A stretch of 13,880 nt of DNA. Source: Natronohydrobacter sp. Its GTDB lineage: Bacteria > Pseudomonadota > Alphaproteobacteria > Rhodobacterales > Rhodobacteraceae. The first letter of the stretch is position 1, and every line of letters starts with the position of its first letter. Shown one piece after another: positions 1 through 6,374 of the stretch. Below the pieces are notes generated by a model that was given only the letters and a program-made list of their open reading frames with translations, was not told where the DNA came from and did not search any database. A program made the translations under genes and the position numbers. The stretch spans positions 1 to 13,880 of the forward strand of contig SKSL01000022.1 of NCBI GenBank assembly GCA_007123015.1, in the 5' to 3' direction.

Positions 1-167
1 GCGAAGATCACCCCGAACCCGGCGCGCTGGAGGACAGCTATTTCACCGTGGCCCGCCAGTCCGGCACCGTCGAGGTGACGCGCGAGGATGTGCAATTCAC
101 CATCGTCCGACCGGGTGAAACCATCCTGCCCGCCCATGAACCCGAAACACTGGTGGCCGCCCAATGA
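1..167 (+). CDS. C-terminal end of an unidentified protein (5' partial)
   Basis: The reading frame is open from the window edge to a TGA at 165-167 and gives about 54 residues ending ETLVAAQ. The tail is hydrophilic, with no membrane segment and no cysteine. I do not recognise the family; the visible part (FTIVRPGETILPAHEPETL near the end) is too short. Its stop overlaps the start of the next gene in an ATGA arrangement, so it is almost certainly translationally coupled to the hydro-lyase subunits and belongs to the same operon. A function linked to the same pathway is inference only. Confidence 0.7.
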   Translation, partial: EDHPEPGALEDSYFTVARQSGTVEVTREDVQFTIVRPGETILPAHEPETLVAAQ

Positions 168-1126
168 CCCAGATCCCGCTTTCCCTGATCCAGCGCACCG
201 CCGAAGAGTTGATGGCGAAAGCCGCCATCGAAATCCCCGAGGATTATCTCGACGGCTTGAAACGTGCCGCCGCGACCGAGGATGGCGACCTGTCCTCTTT
301 CGTCCTCAAGGCCATGCTGGAAAACTACGAGGCCGCCAAACAGGACCGCAGCGCCATGTGCGGCGACACGGGCGTGCCGCGCTGGTTCGTGAAACTGGGC
401 AATGAAGCGCGGGTCGAGGGCGGCATGGTCGCGCTGGAAGCAGCACTCCGCCGTGCGACCGCCAAGGCCACATTCGACGTGCCGCTGCGCCCCAACCGCG
501 TCCACCCGCTCTGGCGCACGGATCACAACAACAATGTCGGCATTGGTGCGCCCGAAATCGAATACGGGTTTGAACCGGGCGGCTGTTGGATCGACCTGAT
601 CACGGTCCATAAGGGCGGGCTGTTCGGCACCGATTACCGGATGCTCTTTCCCTCGGACGGGGTGCAGGGGATCAAGCGCTTCTATCTCGACAGTCTGATG
701 GCCTTCGGCAAGCGGGGGCTGGCCTGTCAGCCTGCGATCATCGGGATCGGGCTGGGGGGATCGAAAGATATCTGCATGAGCCTTGGCAAGCGCGCCTCGG
801 TCCTGCGCACAGTCGGCAGCCGCAATTCAGACCCGCGCATCGCCGCGATGGAGGAGGAGCTCAAAGACTTGGGCAATTCCATTGGCATGGGCGCGATGGG
901 ATTCGTGGGCAAGAACATGGTCATCCAGTGCAATATCGAAGTGGGCTATTGCCATACCGGCGGCATGCCCATGTCGGTCCATGCGTTCTGCCTGTCCTCA
1001 CGCCGCGCGGTTGCACGGCTCTACCCGGATGGCCGGGTCGAATACCGCACGGACCCTGATTGGTTCACCGATTACCAGCGCCGCGAAACTGTCGATTGGG
1101 AACCGCATAAGGAGGCCGCAGAATGA
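164..1126 (+). CDS. Class I fumarase / L(+)-tartrate dehydratase-type hydro-lyase, alpha subunit
   Basis: This 320-residue protein is the Fe-S catalytic subunit of a two-subunit class I hydro-lyase (fumarate hydratase N-terminal domain family, as in TtdA), which adds or removes water on a dicarboxylic acid using an oxygen-sensitive [4Fe-4S] cluster. Three cysteines sit where the family carries its cluster ligands: C66 in MCGDTGVP, C188 in ACQPAIIGIGLGG and C276 in HAFCLSSRR. The glycine-rich stretch after C188 and the VGYCHTGGMPM segment near residue 262 are also family-like. The start overlaps the preceding stop (ATGA) and its own stop overlaps the beta-subunit start (ATGA), which fits equimolar synthesis of a heteromeric enzyme. 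Family membership is well supported. The substrate is not: fumarate, tartrate, mesaconate-type or other hydroxy acids are all possible. Confidence 0.88.
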   Translation: MTQIPLSLIQRTAEELMAKAAIEIPEDYLDGLKRAAATEDGDLSSFVLKAMLENYEAAKQDRSAMCGDTGVPRWFVKLGNEARVEGGMVALEAALRRATAKATFDVPLRPNRVHPLWRTDHNNNVGIGAPEIEYGFEPGGCWIDLITVHKGGLFGTDYRMLFPSDGVQGIKRFYLDSLMAFGKRGLACQPAIIGIGLGGSKDICMSLGKRASVLRTVGSRNSDPRIAAMEEELKDLGNSIGMGAMGFVGKNMVIQCNIEVGYCHTGGMPMSVHAFCLSSRRAVARLYPDGRVEYRTDPDWFTDYQRRETVDWEPHKEAAE

Positions 1127-1788
1127 GCATCCGCGAAATCCGCCTCTCGACCACCCCCACACCGGAAGCGATCACTGCGCTGCGGCTGGGCGATATCGTC
1201 TATCTGGACGGGCTGATGTACACTGCGCGCGAGGGCGTCTATATGCGCGCGCTGGAAGAACAGGCCAATATCCCGATGGAGCTGCCCTCGGAGAGCGCCG
1301 CCAACTTCCATTGCTCGCCTGCCGCCCGGATCAACGCGGATGGGTCATTCGATATGGGGGCGGTGACGGCGACGGCCTCTTTCCGTTTCGCCAAATGGCT
1401 GCCGGAATGGATGGCCAAGACCGGCGCAAAGCTGATCATTGGCAAGGGGGGGATGACCTCGAAGGACTATAAAGACTATTTCGTCCCCAATGGCGCGGTC
1501 TATCTGTCCACTGTGGGCTATGGGACTGGCGCGCTGCTCGGGCGCGGGGTCGAAAATGTCGAGGCGGTGCACTGGAATGAGGAACTGGGCCTCGCTCAAG
1601 CGATGTGGGTGATCCGCTGCAAAAAGATGGGGCCGTTCATCGTGGCGTCGGATATGAACGGGGATTGCCTGTTCGAACGGGAAAATGCCAAGATCGCGGA
1701 AAATATTGCCCGCGTTTATGAAGGCACCAAACCGGCTGTGCTGAAACGCTACGGTGAAAGTGATGACCGGTCGGAGGAAGTGATCTGA
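1123..1788 (+). CDS. Class I fumarase / L(+)-tartrate dehydratase-type hydro-lyase, beta subunit
   Basis: This 221-residue protein matches the C-terminal (beta) domain of class I fumarases and TtdB, which completes the active site of the alpha subunit. Visible family features are the LRLGDIVYLDG opening, the LIIGKGGM substrate-loop motif around residue 107, the PNGAVYLSTVGYGTGAL strand-turn, and WNEELGLAQAMWVIRCKKMGP followed by SDMNG toward the end. The ATG at 1123 has an AGGAGG ribosome site about 8 bases upstream, inside the alpha-subunit gene, and overlaps the alpha stop by 4 bases. Its stop overlaps the next start by one base (TGATG). The usual fused class I enzyme is about 550 residues, so this is the split form. 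It is confidently the partner of the preceding gene; the substrate remains open. Confidence 0.88.
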   Translation: MSIREIRLSTTPTPEAITALRLGDIVYLDGLMYTAREGVYMRALEEQANIPMELPSESAANFHCSPAARINADGSFDMGAVTATASFRFAKWLPEWMAKTGAKLIIGKGGMTSKDYKDYFVPNGAVYLSTVGYGTGALLGRGVENVEAVHWNEELGLAQAMWVIRCKKMGPFIVASDMNGDCLFERENAKIAENIARVYEGTKPAVLKRYGESDDRSEEVI

Positions 1789-2876
1789 TGAAGGATAACC
1801 CGTTTCTGCCAGGGGCAGCGCGCGCGGATGTGCCCGAATTCACCCGCGACGAATTGGGGCTGGCCTATCGCAATTCCGGCGCGCTGCTGGAACTGCTGAC
1901 CTGTGACATTACGCCGACCGGCACGCATTACCTGCTCAATCATTTCGACGTGCCGGTGATCGCGCCCGAGACGCACAGCCTGACACTGGAAGGTGCGTTT
2001 CGCGCGCCCTACAGCCTGACGCTGGCCGAAATCATGGCCCAGCCGCAGATCACCCGCCCTGTCACCCTGGAATGTGCGGGCAATGGCCGCGCAGGCATGG
2101 ACCCGCGCCCGCTGTCGATGCCTTGGATGTATGAGGCGATTGGCACGTCCGAATGGACCGGCACGCCGCTTGCGCCCTTGATCGAACGTGCGAGACCGAA
2201 AGGCAGCGTGCAGGATTTCACCTTCATCGGTGCGGATTTCGGCTATGACAAGGGCGTGCCGCATTTCTACGGGCGCAGCCTGACCCCGCAGGACATGGCA
2301 GAGCTTGAGGTGATGCTGGTCTGGGGGATGAATGGCGCACCACTGCTGCCGCAGCATGGGGCACCGCTTCGGATTATCGTGCCGGGCTGGTATGGCATGG
2401 CCTCGGTCAAATGGCTGACCACGATCACGGCGCTGGAAGAGCGCTATACGGGCTTTCAGCAGGTCGAGACCTACCGCTTCCGCGCGCATCCTGATGATCC
2501 CGGCACGCCGGTCAATCGCATCCATGTCAAATCGCTGATGAAACCGCCGGGAGTGCCTGACTGGTTCACCCGCGCGCGCTGGATGGAAGCCGAGCGCGTC
2601 ACGCTGCAAGGGCGGGCATGGTCCGGGGCAGGCGTCCCGATAGAACAGGTCGAGGTGCTGCTGGATGGAGAATGGCGCGCGGCAGAGTTGACCGGGCGCG
2701 CGGATACCTATGCCTGGACGGGCTGGCAGATCGACTGGGATGCGACGCCGGGGCAGCATGATCTGGCCTGCCGCGCGACAGATGCAGAGGGCAATGCCCA
2801 ACCACTGGTCCCTGATTATAACACAGGCGGCTTTGCGAATAATGTGGTGCAACGGGTCACTGTATATGTGACCTGA
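1788..2876 (+). CDS. Sulfite oxidase-family molybdopterin-dependent oxidoreductase
   Basis: This 362-residue protein has the two-part layout of sulfite oxidase-fold enzymes: a molybdopterin-binding domain at roughly residues 45-215 and a Mo-co dimerisation (immunoglobulin-like) domain at roughly 235-362. The molybdenum-ligating cysteine is C96 in LECAGNGRAG. Other family landmarks are YDKGVPHFYGRSL, VWGMNGAPLLPQHGAPLRI and PGWYGMASVKWL. There is no twin-arginine or Sec signal peptide and no heme domain, so it should be cytoplasmic, unlike periplasmic SorT/SoxC-type enzymes. A GGAGG site precedes the ATG at 1788, which overlaps the hydro-lyase stop. Sulfite oxidation is one option, but many members of this branch have unknown substrates, and its tight coupling to a hydro-lyase suggests a shared organic substrate or product. 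Confidence 0.85.
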   Translation: MKDNPFLPGAARADVPEFTRDELGLAYRNSGALLELLTCDITPTGTHYLLNHFDVPVIAPETHSLTLEGAFRAPYSLTLAEIMAQPQITRPVTLECAGNGRAGMDPRPLSMPWMYEAIGTSEWTGTPLAPLIERARPKGSVQDFTFIGADFGYDKGVPHFYGRSLTPQDMAELEVMLVWGMNGAPLLPQHGAPLRIIVPGWYGMASVKWLTTITALEERYTGFQQVETYRFRAHPDDPGTPVNRIHVKSLMKPPGVPDWFTRARWMEAERVTLQGRAWSGAGVPIEQVEVLLDGEWRAAELTGRADTYAWTGWQIDWDATPGQHDLACRATDAEGNAQPLVPDYNTGGFANNVVQRVTVYVT

Positions 2877-2879
2877 AGT

Positions 2880-2905
2880 AGGGTGCGTGCTGCAGCACGC
2901 ACCTT
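2880..2905 (+). terminator. Perfect palindromic hairpin ending the hydro-lyase operon
   Basis: Four bases after the molybdoenzyme stop, the arm GGTGCGTGC (2882-2890) is complemented by GCACGCACC (2895-2903) around a TGCA loop. A G-T and an A-T pair extend it to 11 pairs. Only a weak T run follows (TTACGCTTAT). It is likely a transcription terminator or 3' stabiliser. Palindromes of this GGTGCGTGC/GCACGCACC form recur between genes in many proteobacteria, so it may also be a REP-like dispersed element. Confidence 0.7.
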
Positions 2906-2951
2906 ACGCTTATGCCCCTGCGGGACGTTTTGTCATGGCCGCTTGCTCTAG

Positions 2952-2989
2952 CGCATGTCGCTCGGAAGTGGTTACCTTTTCGACATGCG
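2952..2989. repeat. 9-bp perfect inverted repeat in spacer
   Basis: CGCATGTCG (2952-2960) is matched by CGACATGCG (2981-2989) across a 20-base gap. No T tract follows on either side, so a rho-independent terminator is not obvious. It could be a protein site, a stem-loop in a read-through transcript, or a relic of a mobile element. Confidence 0.5.
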
Positions 2990-3196
2990 AAACCAATAGG
3001 CTAGGCCTATGGCGCGAATGAGAATGAACGAGATACGCTCCAGAGCAACCAACGATGCAGCTTGAAGCATTGCGCCGATGATCACAAATACTAAGCCGCG
3101 CAGCGCCGTGACTTGGCTGCCACCAGCGCAAAGTTCTGATCTTGCGCGGATTTGGTCAGCATAAAGTGCAATAGCCCTGACCGAGGATCGCCGCAC
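2972..3196 (-). CDS. Doubtful small membrane protein ORF
   Basis: A 74-codon minus-strand frame starting with GTG at 3196 encodes a basic N-terminus followed by a hydrophobic stretch (LRGLVFVIIGAMLQAASLVA, about residues 32-51) and a second semi-hydrophobic part ending in WFRMSKR. This could be a one- or two-pass membrane peptide or a remnant of a larger membrane protein. Against it are the absence of a recognisable ribosome site, the GTG start, an in-frame stop just upstream (near 3218), and no family I recognise. It lies downstream of and codirectional with the TauE/SafE gene, so it might be read from that transcript. Treat it as tentative. Confidence 0.2.
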   Translation of the reverse strand: MRRSSVRAIALYADQIRARSELCAGGSQVTALRGLVFVIIGAMLQAASLVALERISFILIRAIGLAYWFRMSKR

Positions 3197-3230
3197 CGCG
3201 GCCCGACGCTGCGCGGCTTAACCCACGCGA

Positions 3231-3248
3231 TCCACTGACGGCAGTGGA
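3231..3248 (-). terminator. Hairpin downstream of the TauE/SafE gene
   Basis: TCCACTG (3231-3237) and CAGTGGA (3242-3248) form a perfect 7-bp stem with a 4-base loop, about 66 bases past the stop of the minus-strand exporter gene. There is no T tract on the minus-strand side, so it is at best a weak or factor-assisted terminator. Confidence 0.35.
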
Positions 3249-3314
3249 CTCCAAGCAGTCATAGGGTATCTTGTGTCAGATGACGAGCACTAGCGCGGGA
3301 AACCGGGACCGAGC

Positions 3315-4058
3315 TCACCAGAGGGCATCCACCAGAAGGGCTAGCCCCAGAACCAGCGACAGCCCGATCAGCAAGCGGCGGAACACGGAATCCGACACGC
3401 GCCTGAAGACCAGCAGCCCCACCTGCGCTGCAAACAATGAGGCAGGCAGGGCGATCAGAAAGGCCGTTACAGTTGTGCTGTCATAGGCACCGCGCATCCA
3501 GAGCATTGTGGATGTCACCAACAGGATAACCACATTGAACGGCTGCAAAACGGCGCGGATTTCGGCCTTTGGCCAAGGCCGCAGTGAGCACCAGATGACA
3601 GGCAAGGCCCCGGACAAACCGGCCATGCCAGACATGATCCCCCCGCTCAGACCCACTGTGGCATCCATGACCGGCGTGCGCCGCTCGAATTTCGGCAAGG
3701 TGCTGCGGAAGCTGAAAAATCCGCCATAGACCACGAGCAGGATTGCCACGATCAACTTCAGCCCATCGGCGCTGATATGCTGCAACAGCATCAGACCTAC
3801 CGGCACGCCAAGCAGCCCGGGCATAATGAACCGCATCAGGCGCGCCACATTGACCCGCAAGGCTGCGCGCACCTCCCACAGACCCATCAGACCCGTGATC
3901 ACGGATTGCAGCGTCACCACTGCGACTGCGCTGACCGGATCGAGCGCGACCAACAAAAACCCGAGCGCGAAAAGAGCTGTGCCTGTGCCCGCCAGCCCGT
4001 TCAAAAACCCGCCCGCGCAGGCCCCAAGCAAGATGAACAGAACCGCAGTCGATGTCAT
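3315..4058 (-). CDS. TauE/SafE-family (TSUP) membrane exporter
   Basis: This protein of about 247 residues is hydrophobic throughout, with about eight predicted membrane segments, and carries both halves of the TauE/SafE signature: GACAGGFLNGLAGTGTALFA near the N-terminus and GLSGGIMSGMAGLSGALPVI near the middle. Members move small anions across the inner membrane; sulfite and sulfonate export are the described cases, and other organic anions are suspected. I chose ATG at 4058 over a TTG six bases upstream because GAGG lies about 8 bases before the ATG. It follows bhcD on the same strand, but a strong hairpin at 4124-4146 intervenes, so it is probably transcribed mainly from its own promoter or by read-through. 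Its substrate could be a C2 acid linked to the bhc pathway, or sulfite linked to the convergent molybdoenzyme. Neither is proven. Confidence 0.85.
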   Translation of the reverse strand: MTSTAVLFILLGACAGGFLNGLAGTGTALFALGFLLVALDPVSAVAVVTLQSVITGLMGLWEVRAALRVNVARLMRFIMPGLLGVPVGLMLLQHISADGLKLIVAILLVVYGGFFSFRSTLPKFERRTPVMDATVGLSGGIMSGMAGLSGALPVIWCSLRPWPKAEIRAVLQPFNVVILLVTSTMLWMRGAYDSTTVTAFLIALPASLFAAQVGLLVFRRVSDSVFRRLLIGLSLVLGLALLVDALW

Positions 4059-4123
4059 CGGCAAGCCTCAGGGCAGCGGTAGGCAAGGGTGCGCAGATCG
4101 CGTTCAGGGCGGTCAAAAGACAT

Positions 4124-4146
4124 GCCGGGACTAAACGCGTCCCGGC
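4124..4146 (-). terminator. Rho-independent-like terminator after bhcD
   Basis: On the minus strand, GCCGGGAC and GTCCCGGC form a perfect 8-bp GC-rich stem around a 7-base loop, about 35 bases after the bhcD stop. They are followed by a T-rich run (ATGTCTTTTG). This is a good intrinsic terminator closing the bhcABCD operon before the TauE/SafE gene. Confidence 0.7.
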
Positions 4147-4180
4147 TGAAAGGGTCAAGCCCTGAACATGTTAAGTGTGG

Positions 4181-5143
4181 TCAGAATGCCACCTCTTGCG
4201 CAAGACCCTGCGCAATCGCAAGTTCGACCGCCGCCGAGGCCACAGCCAGATCCTGCAAGCCCACCCCGGTCCCGTCGAAGAGCGTGATCTCGTCGGCATG
4301 CCCGCGCCCCGGATGCGCGCCATTGATCACGGCCCCGATTTCAGTGATGGCGCTCTCGTCGAGCAGGCCAGTGGCGACCGCATGCTGCGCCTCGCCAATG
4401 CTGACCGATTGCGCAACCTCATCGGTGAAAACTGTCGCGCGCGCCAAGAGCGCTGCCTCGACTTCTTGCTTGCCTTTGGTATCGGTGCCCATGCAGGCCA
4501 GATGCGTGCCGGGACGGACCTGGGCATCCTTCACGATGGCGTTAAGGCTCGAGGTGATGGTGATGATCACATCTGCTTGCGCGCCCAGTTCATCAACACT
4601 GACTGCCTCGAAGGGCAGCCCCAGATCCTCGGCAGTCTCGGCCAGTCGCGACAGCATTTCGGGGTGATAATTCCAGCCGACGACTTTCTCAAAACTGCGC
4701 TGTCGCACAGCCGCGCGCATCTGAAACGCGCTCTGATGCCCTGCGCCGACCATGCCCAGCACCTTGCTGTCATGCCGCGCCAGATGCTTGATCGAAATCG
4801 CGGACGCCGCCGCCGTGCGCAAAGCCGTCAGCAGATTGCCCCCGACCATCCCGGTCGGTTTGCCGCTCTCGGGATCGAACAGATAGACTGTGCTCTGGTG
4901 GTTCGGGATCCCGCGTTCCGCATTGCTGGGGAAATAGCCACCTGCCTTGACGCCCAGAAGCACACCTACCCGGTCTAGACCCGATTTGAACCCGTATTGC
5001 CGTCCTTCGCCAAGCGCCTCGCGCACCACGGGGAAGTTATAGGCATCGCCGCGCGACATGGCGGCGAAAGTCGCCTCGATGGCGTCAAAGGCCGATTGTT
5101 CATCGACAAGACCGGGGATGGCGGATTCGGGGACGATCCACAT
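4181..5143 (-). CDS. bhcD: Iminosuccinate reductase of the beta-hydroxyaspartate cycle (BhcD)
   Basis: This 320-residue protein belongs to the ornithine cyclodeaminase / mu-crystallin family. In a bhc cluster that family member is the reductase that converts iminosuccinate to L-aspartate with NADH. Visible features are the substrate-side lysines K53 (YGFKSG) and K66 (GVKAGGYF), and the dinucleotide-binding loop GMVGAGHQS at about residues 130-138. The middle segment GGNLLTALRTAAASA is also typical. It is the last gene of the four-gene operon, 52 bases after bhcC, with AAGGA about 8 bases before the ATG. Automatic annotation would often call it ornithine cyclodeaminase or alanine dehydrogenase; position and partners decide for BhcD. 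It closes the cycle by regenerating the amino donor for BhcA. Confidence 0.93.
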   Translation of the reverse strand: MWIVPESAIPGLVDEQSAFDAIEATFAAMSRGDAYNFPVVREALGEGRQYGFKSGLDRVGVLLGVKAGGYFPSNAERGIPNHQSTVYLFDPESGKPTGMVGGNLLTALRTAAASAISIKHLARHDSKVLGMVGAGHQSAFQMRAAVRQRSFEKVVGWNYHPEMLSRLAETAEDLGLPFEAVSVDELGAQADVIITITSSLNAIVKDAQVRPGTHLACMGTDTKGKQEVEAALLARATVFTDEVAQSVSIGEAQHAVATGLLDESAITEIGAVINGAHPGRGHADEITLFDGTGVGLQDLAVASAAVELAIAQGLAQEVAF

Positions 5144-5171
5144 AAGCGTATTCCTTCACTGTCAGAGAATT

Positions 5172-5191
5172 AAGGCCCCCGAAGGGGCCTT
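5172..5191 (-). promoter_or_regulatory. UUCG-capped hairpin between bhcC and bhcD
   Basis: On the minus strand, AAGGCCCC and GGGGCCTT form a perfect 8-bp stem closed by TTCG (a C(UUCG)G-type tetraloop), just after the bhcC stop. What follows is AATTCTCTG, with no long T run. It could be a partial terminator, or a stop for 3' exonucleases, setting bhcD output below or apart from bhcABC. Confidence 0.6.
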
Positions 5192-5195
5192 GAGA

Positions 5196-6359
5196 TCAAT
5201 AAGCCTTGCCGCGGGCTGAAACAGGCCAGAGCGTTTCGACCTTGCCGCCTCTGACACCCACATACCAGTCATGGACATTGCAGGTCGGATCGCAATGGCC
5301 CGGCACCAGCCGCAGCTTTTCGTTCACTTTCAGAACATTGCCGGTATCCTCGACCACCCCATGCTCATCCGAGCATTTGACGTATTTCACGTCATCGCGC
5401 CCGAAGATCACCGGCAGGCCCGAATCCACCGATTGCGCCTTCAGCCCGGCATCGACAATCGCCTTGCCGGGTTTGGCATGGCTCATCACGCTGGTCAGGA
5501 TGAAGAGCGCATTCTCCCATTCCTCCTGATCGATCCGCTTGCCATCCTTGTCTAGTATCCGCCCGTAATCGGCATCCATGAAAGCGTAAGACCCACACTG
5601 CAGCTCATTATAGACGCCCGACGTGCTCTCGAAATAATAGCTGCCGGTGCCGCCACCCCCGACAATATCGCAGTCCAGCCCTTCGGCCTTCAAGGTGTCC
5701 ACAGCGTCCTTCACCATGGCCACGGCCACATCGATCTTGGCCTTGCGATCCTCATAGCTGTCCATATGCTGCATCGCGCCCTGATAGGCTTGGATGCCTG
5801 CGAATTTCAGCCCCGGTGCCGCGTCAATCGCCTTGGCGATCTCGACCACCGCAGGGGTGGTGGTCACACCGCAGCGGCCCGCCCCGCAGTCAATCTCGAC
5901 CAGACATTCGATCTGCGTGCCGTGCCGCGTGGCGGCTTCCGACAGATCGGCGACATTTGCCAGATCATCGACGCAGCAGATTGCGCGCGCCCCCAGCTTT
6001 GGCATCCGCGCCAGCCGGTCGATCTTGGCCGGATCGCGCACCTGGTTGGACACAAGCACATCCTTGATCCCGCCACGCGCGAAGACTTCCGCCTCGCTCA
6101 CCTTCTGGCAACAGACGCCGCAAGCGCCGCCAAGGCTTTCCTGCAGTTTCGCCACATCGACCGATTTGTGCATCTTGCCATGCACGCGGTGGCGCATGCC
6201 ATGAGCTTTCGCATAGTCGCCCATCTTCGTGATATTACGCTCAAGCGCGTCCAGATCAAGGATCAGGCAAGGCGTCTGGATATCGGCCTCATCCATCCCC
6301 GGCAGGGCCGGCACATCATAGCCGACTTCGAGACCTTCAAACCGTGCAGGTGCATTCAT
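5196..6359 (-). CDS. bhcC: Beta-hydroxyaspartate aldolase (BhcC)
   Basis: This 387-residue PLP enzyme is of the D-threonine aldolase / D-serine dehydratase (DSD1-like, alanine-racemase-type barrel) family. In this cluster the role is condensation of glycine and glyoxylate to beta-hydroxyaspartate. The N-terminal barrel carries TPCLILDLDALERN and then HRVHGKMHKSVDV, where K62 is the likely Schiff-base lysine. The C-terminal domain ends with LVPGHCDPTCNVHDW, where H355 and D357 match the metal-site residues of D-threonine aldolases. GGGGTGSYYF near the middle probably binds the PLP phosphate. A strong GGGAGGT ribosome site lies 7 bases before the ATG, and the gene starts 15 bases after bhcB, so the two are co-transcribed. 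Generic names such as D-threonine aldolase are less likely given its neighbours. Confidence 0.93.
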   Translation of the reverse strand: MNAPARFEGLEVGYDVPALPGMDEADIQTPCLILDLDALERNITKMGDYAKAHGMRHRVHGKMHKSVDVAKLQESLGGACGVCCQKVSEAEVFARGGIKDVLVSNQVRDPAKIDRLARMPKLGARAICCVDDLANVADLSEAATRHGTQIECLVEIDCGAGRCGVTTTPAVVEIAKAIDAAPGLKFAGIQAYQGAMQHMDSYEDRKAKIDVAVAMVKDAVDTLKAEGLDCDIVGGGGTGSYYFESTSGVYNELQCGSYAFMDADYGRILDKDGKRIDQEEWENALFILTSVMSHAKPGKAIVDAGLKAQSVDSGLPVIFGRDDVKYVKCSDEHGVVEDTGNVLKVNEKLRLVPGHCDPTCNVHDWYVGVRGGKVETLWPVSARGKAY

Positions 6360-6374
6360 TTCAGTGACCTCCCG

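Larger units (their letters stand above)
2906..3314. other. Gene-poor spacer between convergent units
   Basis: No convincing gene occupies these 409 bases. What is visible is a 9-base perfect inverted repeat (2952-2960 / 2981-2989), a 6-base inverted repeat (2996-3010), a 7-base hairpin near the exporter's 3' side (3231-3248), and one minus-strand ORF with a hydrophobic stretch, listed separately. The spacer lies between a plus-strand operon and a minus-strand gene that run toward each other, so no promoter for either is expected here. Confidence 0.6.

Noticed and set aside
1749..2852. A 367-codon open frame on the minus strand
   Set aside because: It is antisense to the molybdoenzyme gene, has a low-complexity basic composition and no family features. 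The plus-strand frame carries the LECAGNGR cysteine motif.
4181..5143. Ornithine cyclodeaminase as the function of the last bhc gene
   Set aside because: Fold family is right, but the gene is the fourth of an ordered bhcABCD set, where this family serves as iminosuccinate reductase; no arginine or ornithine genes are near.
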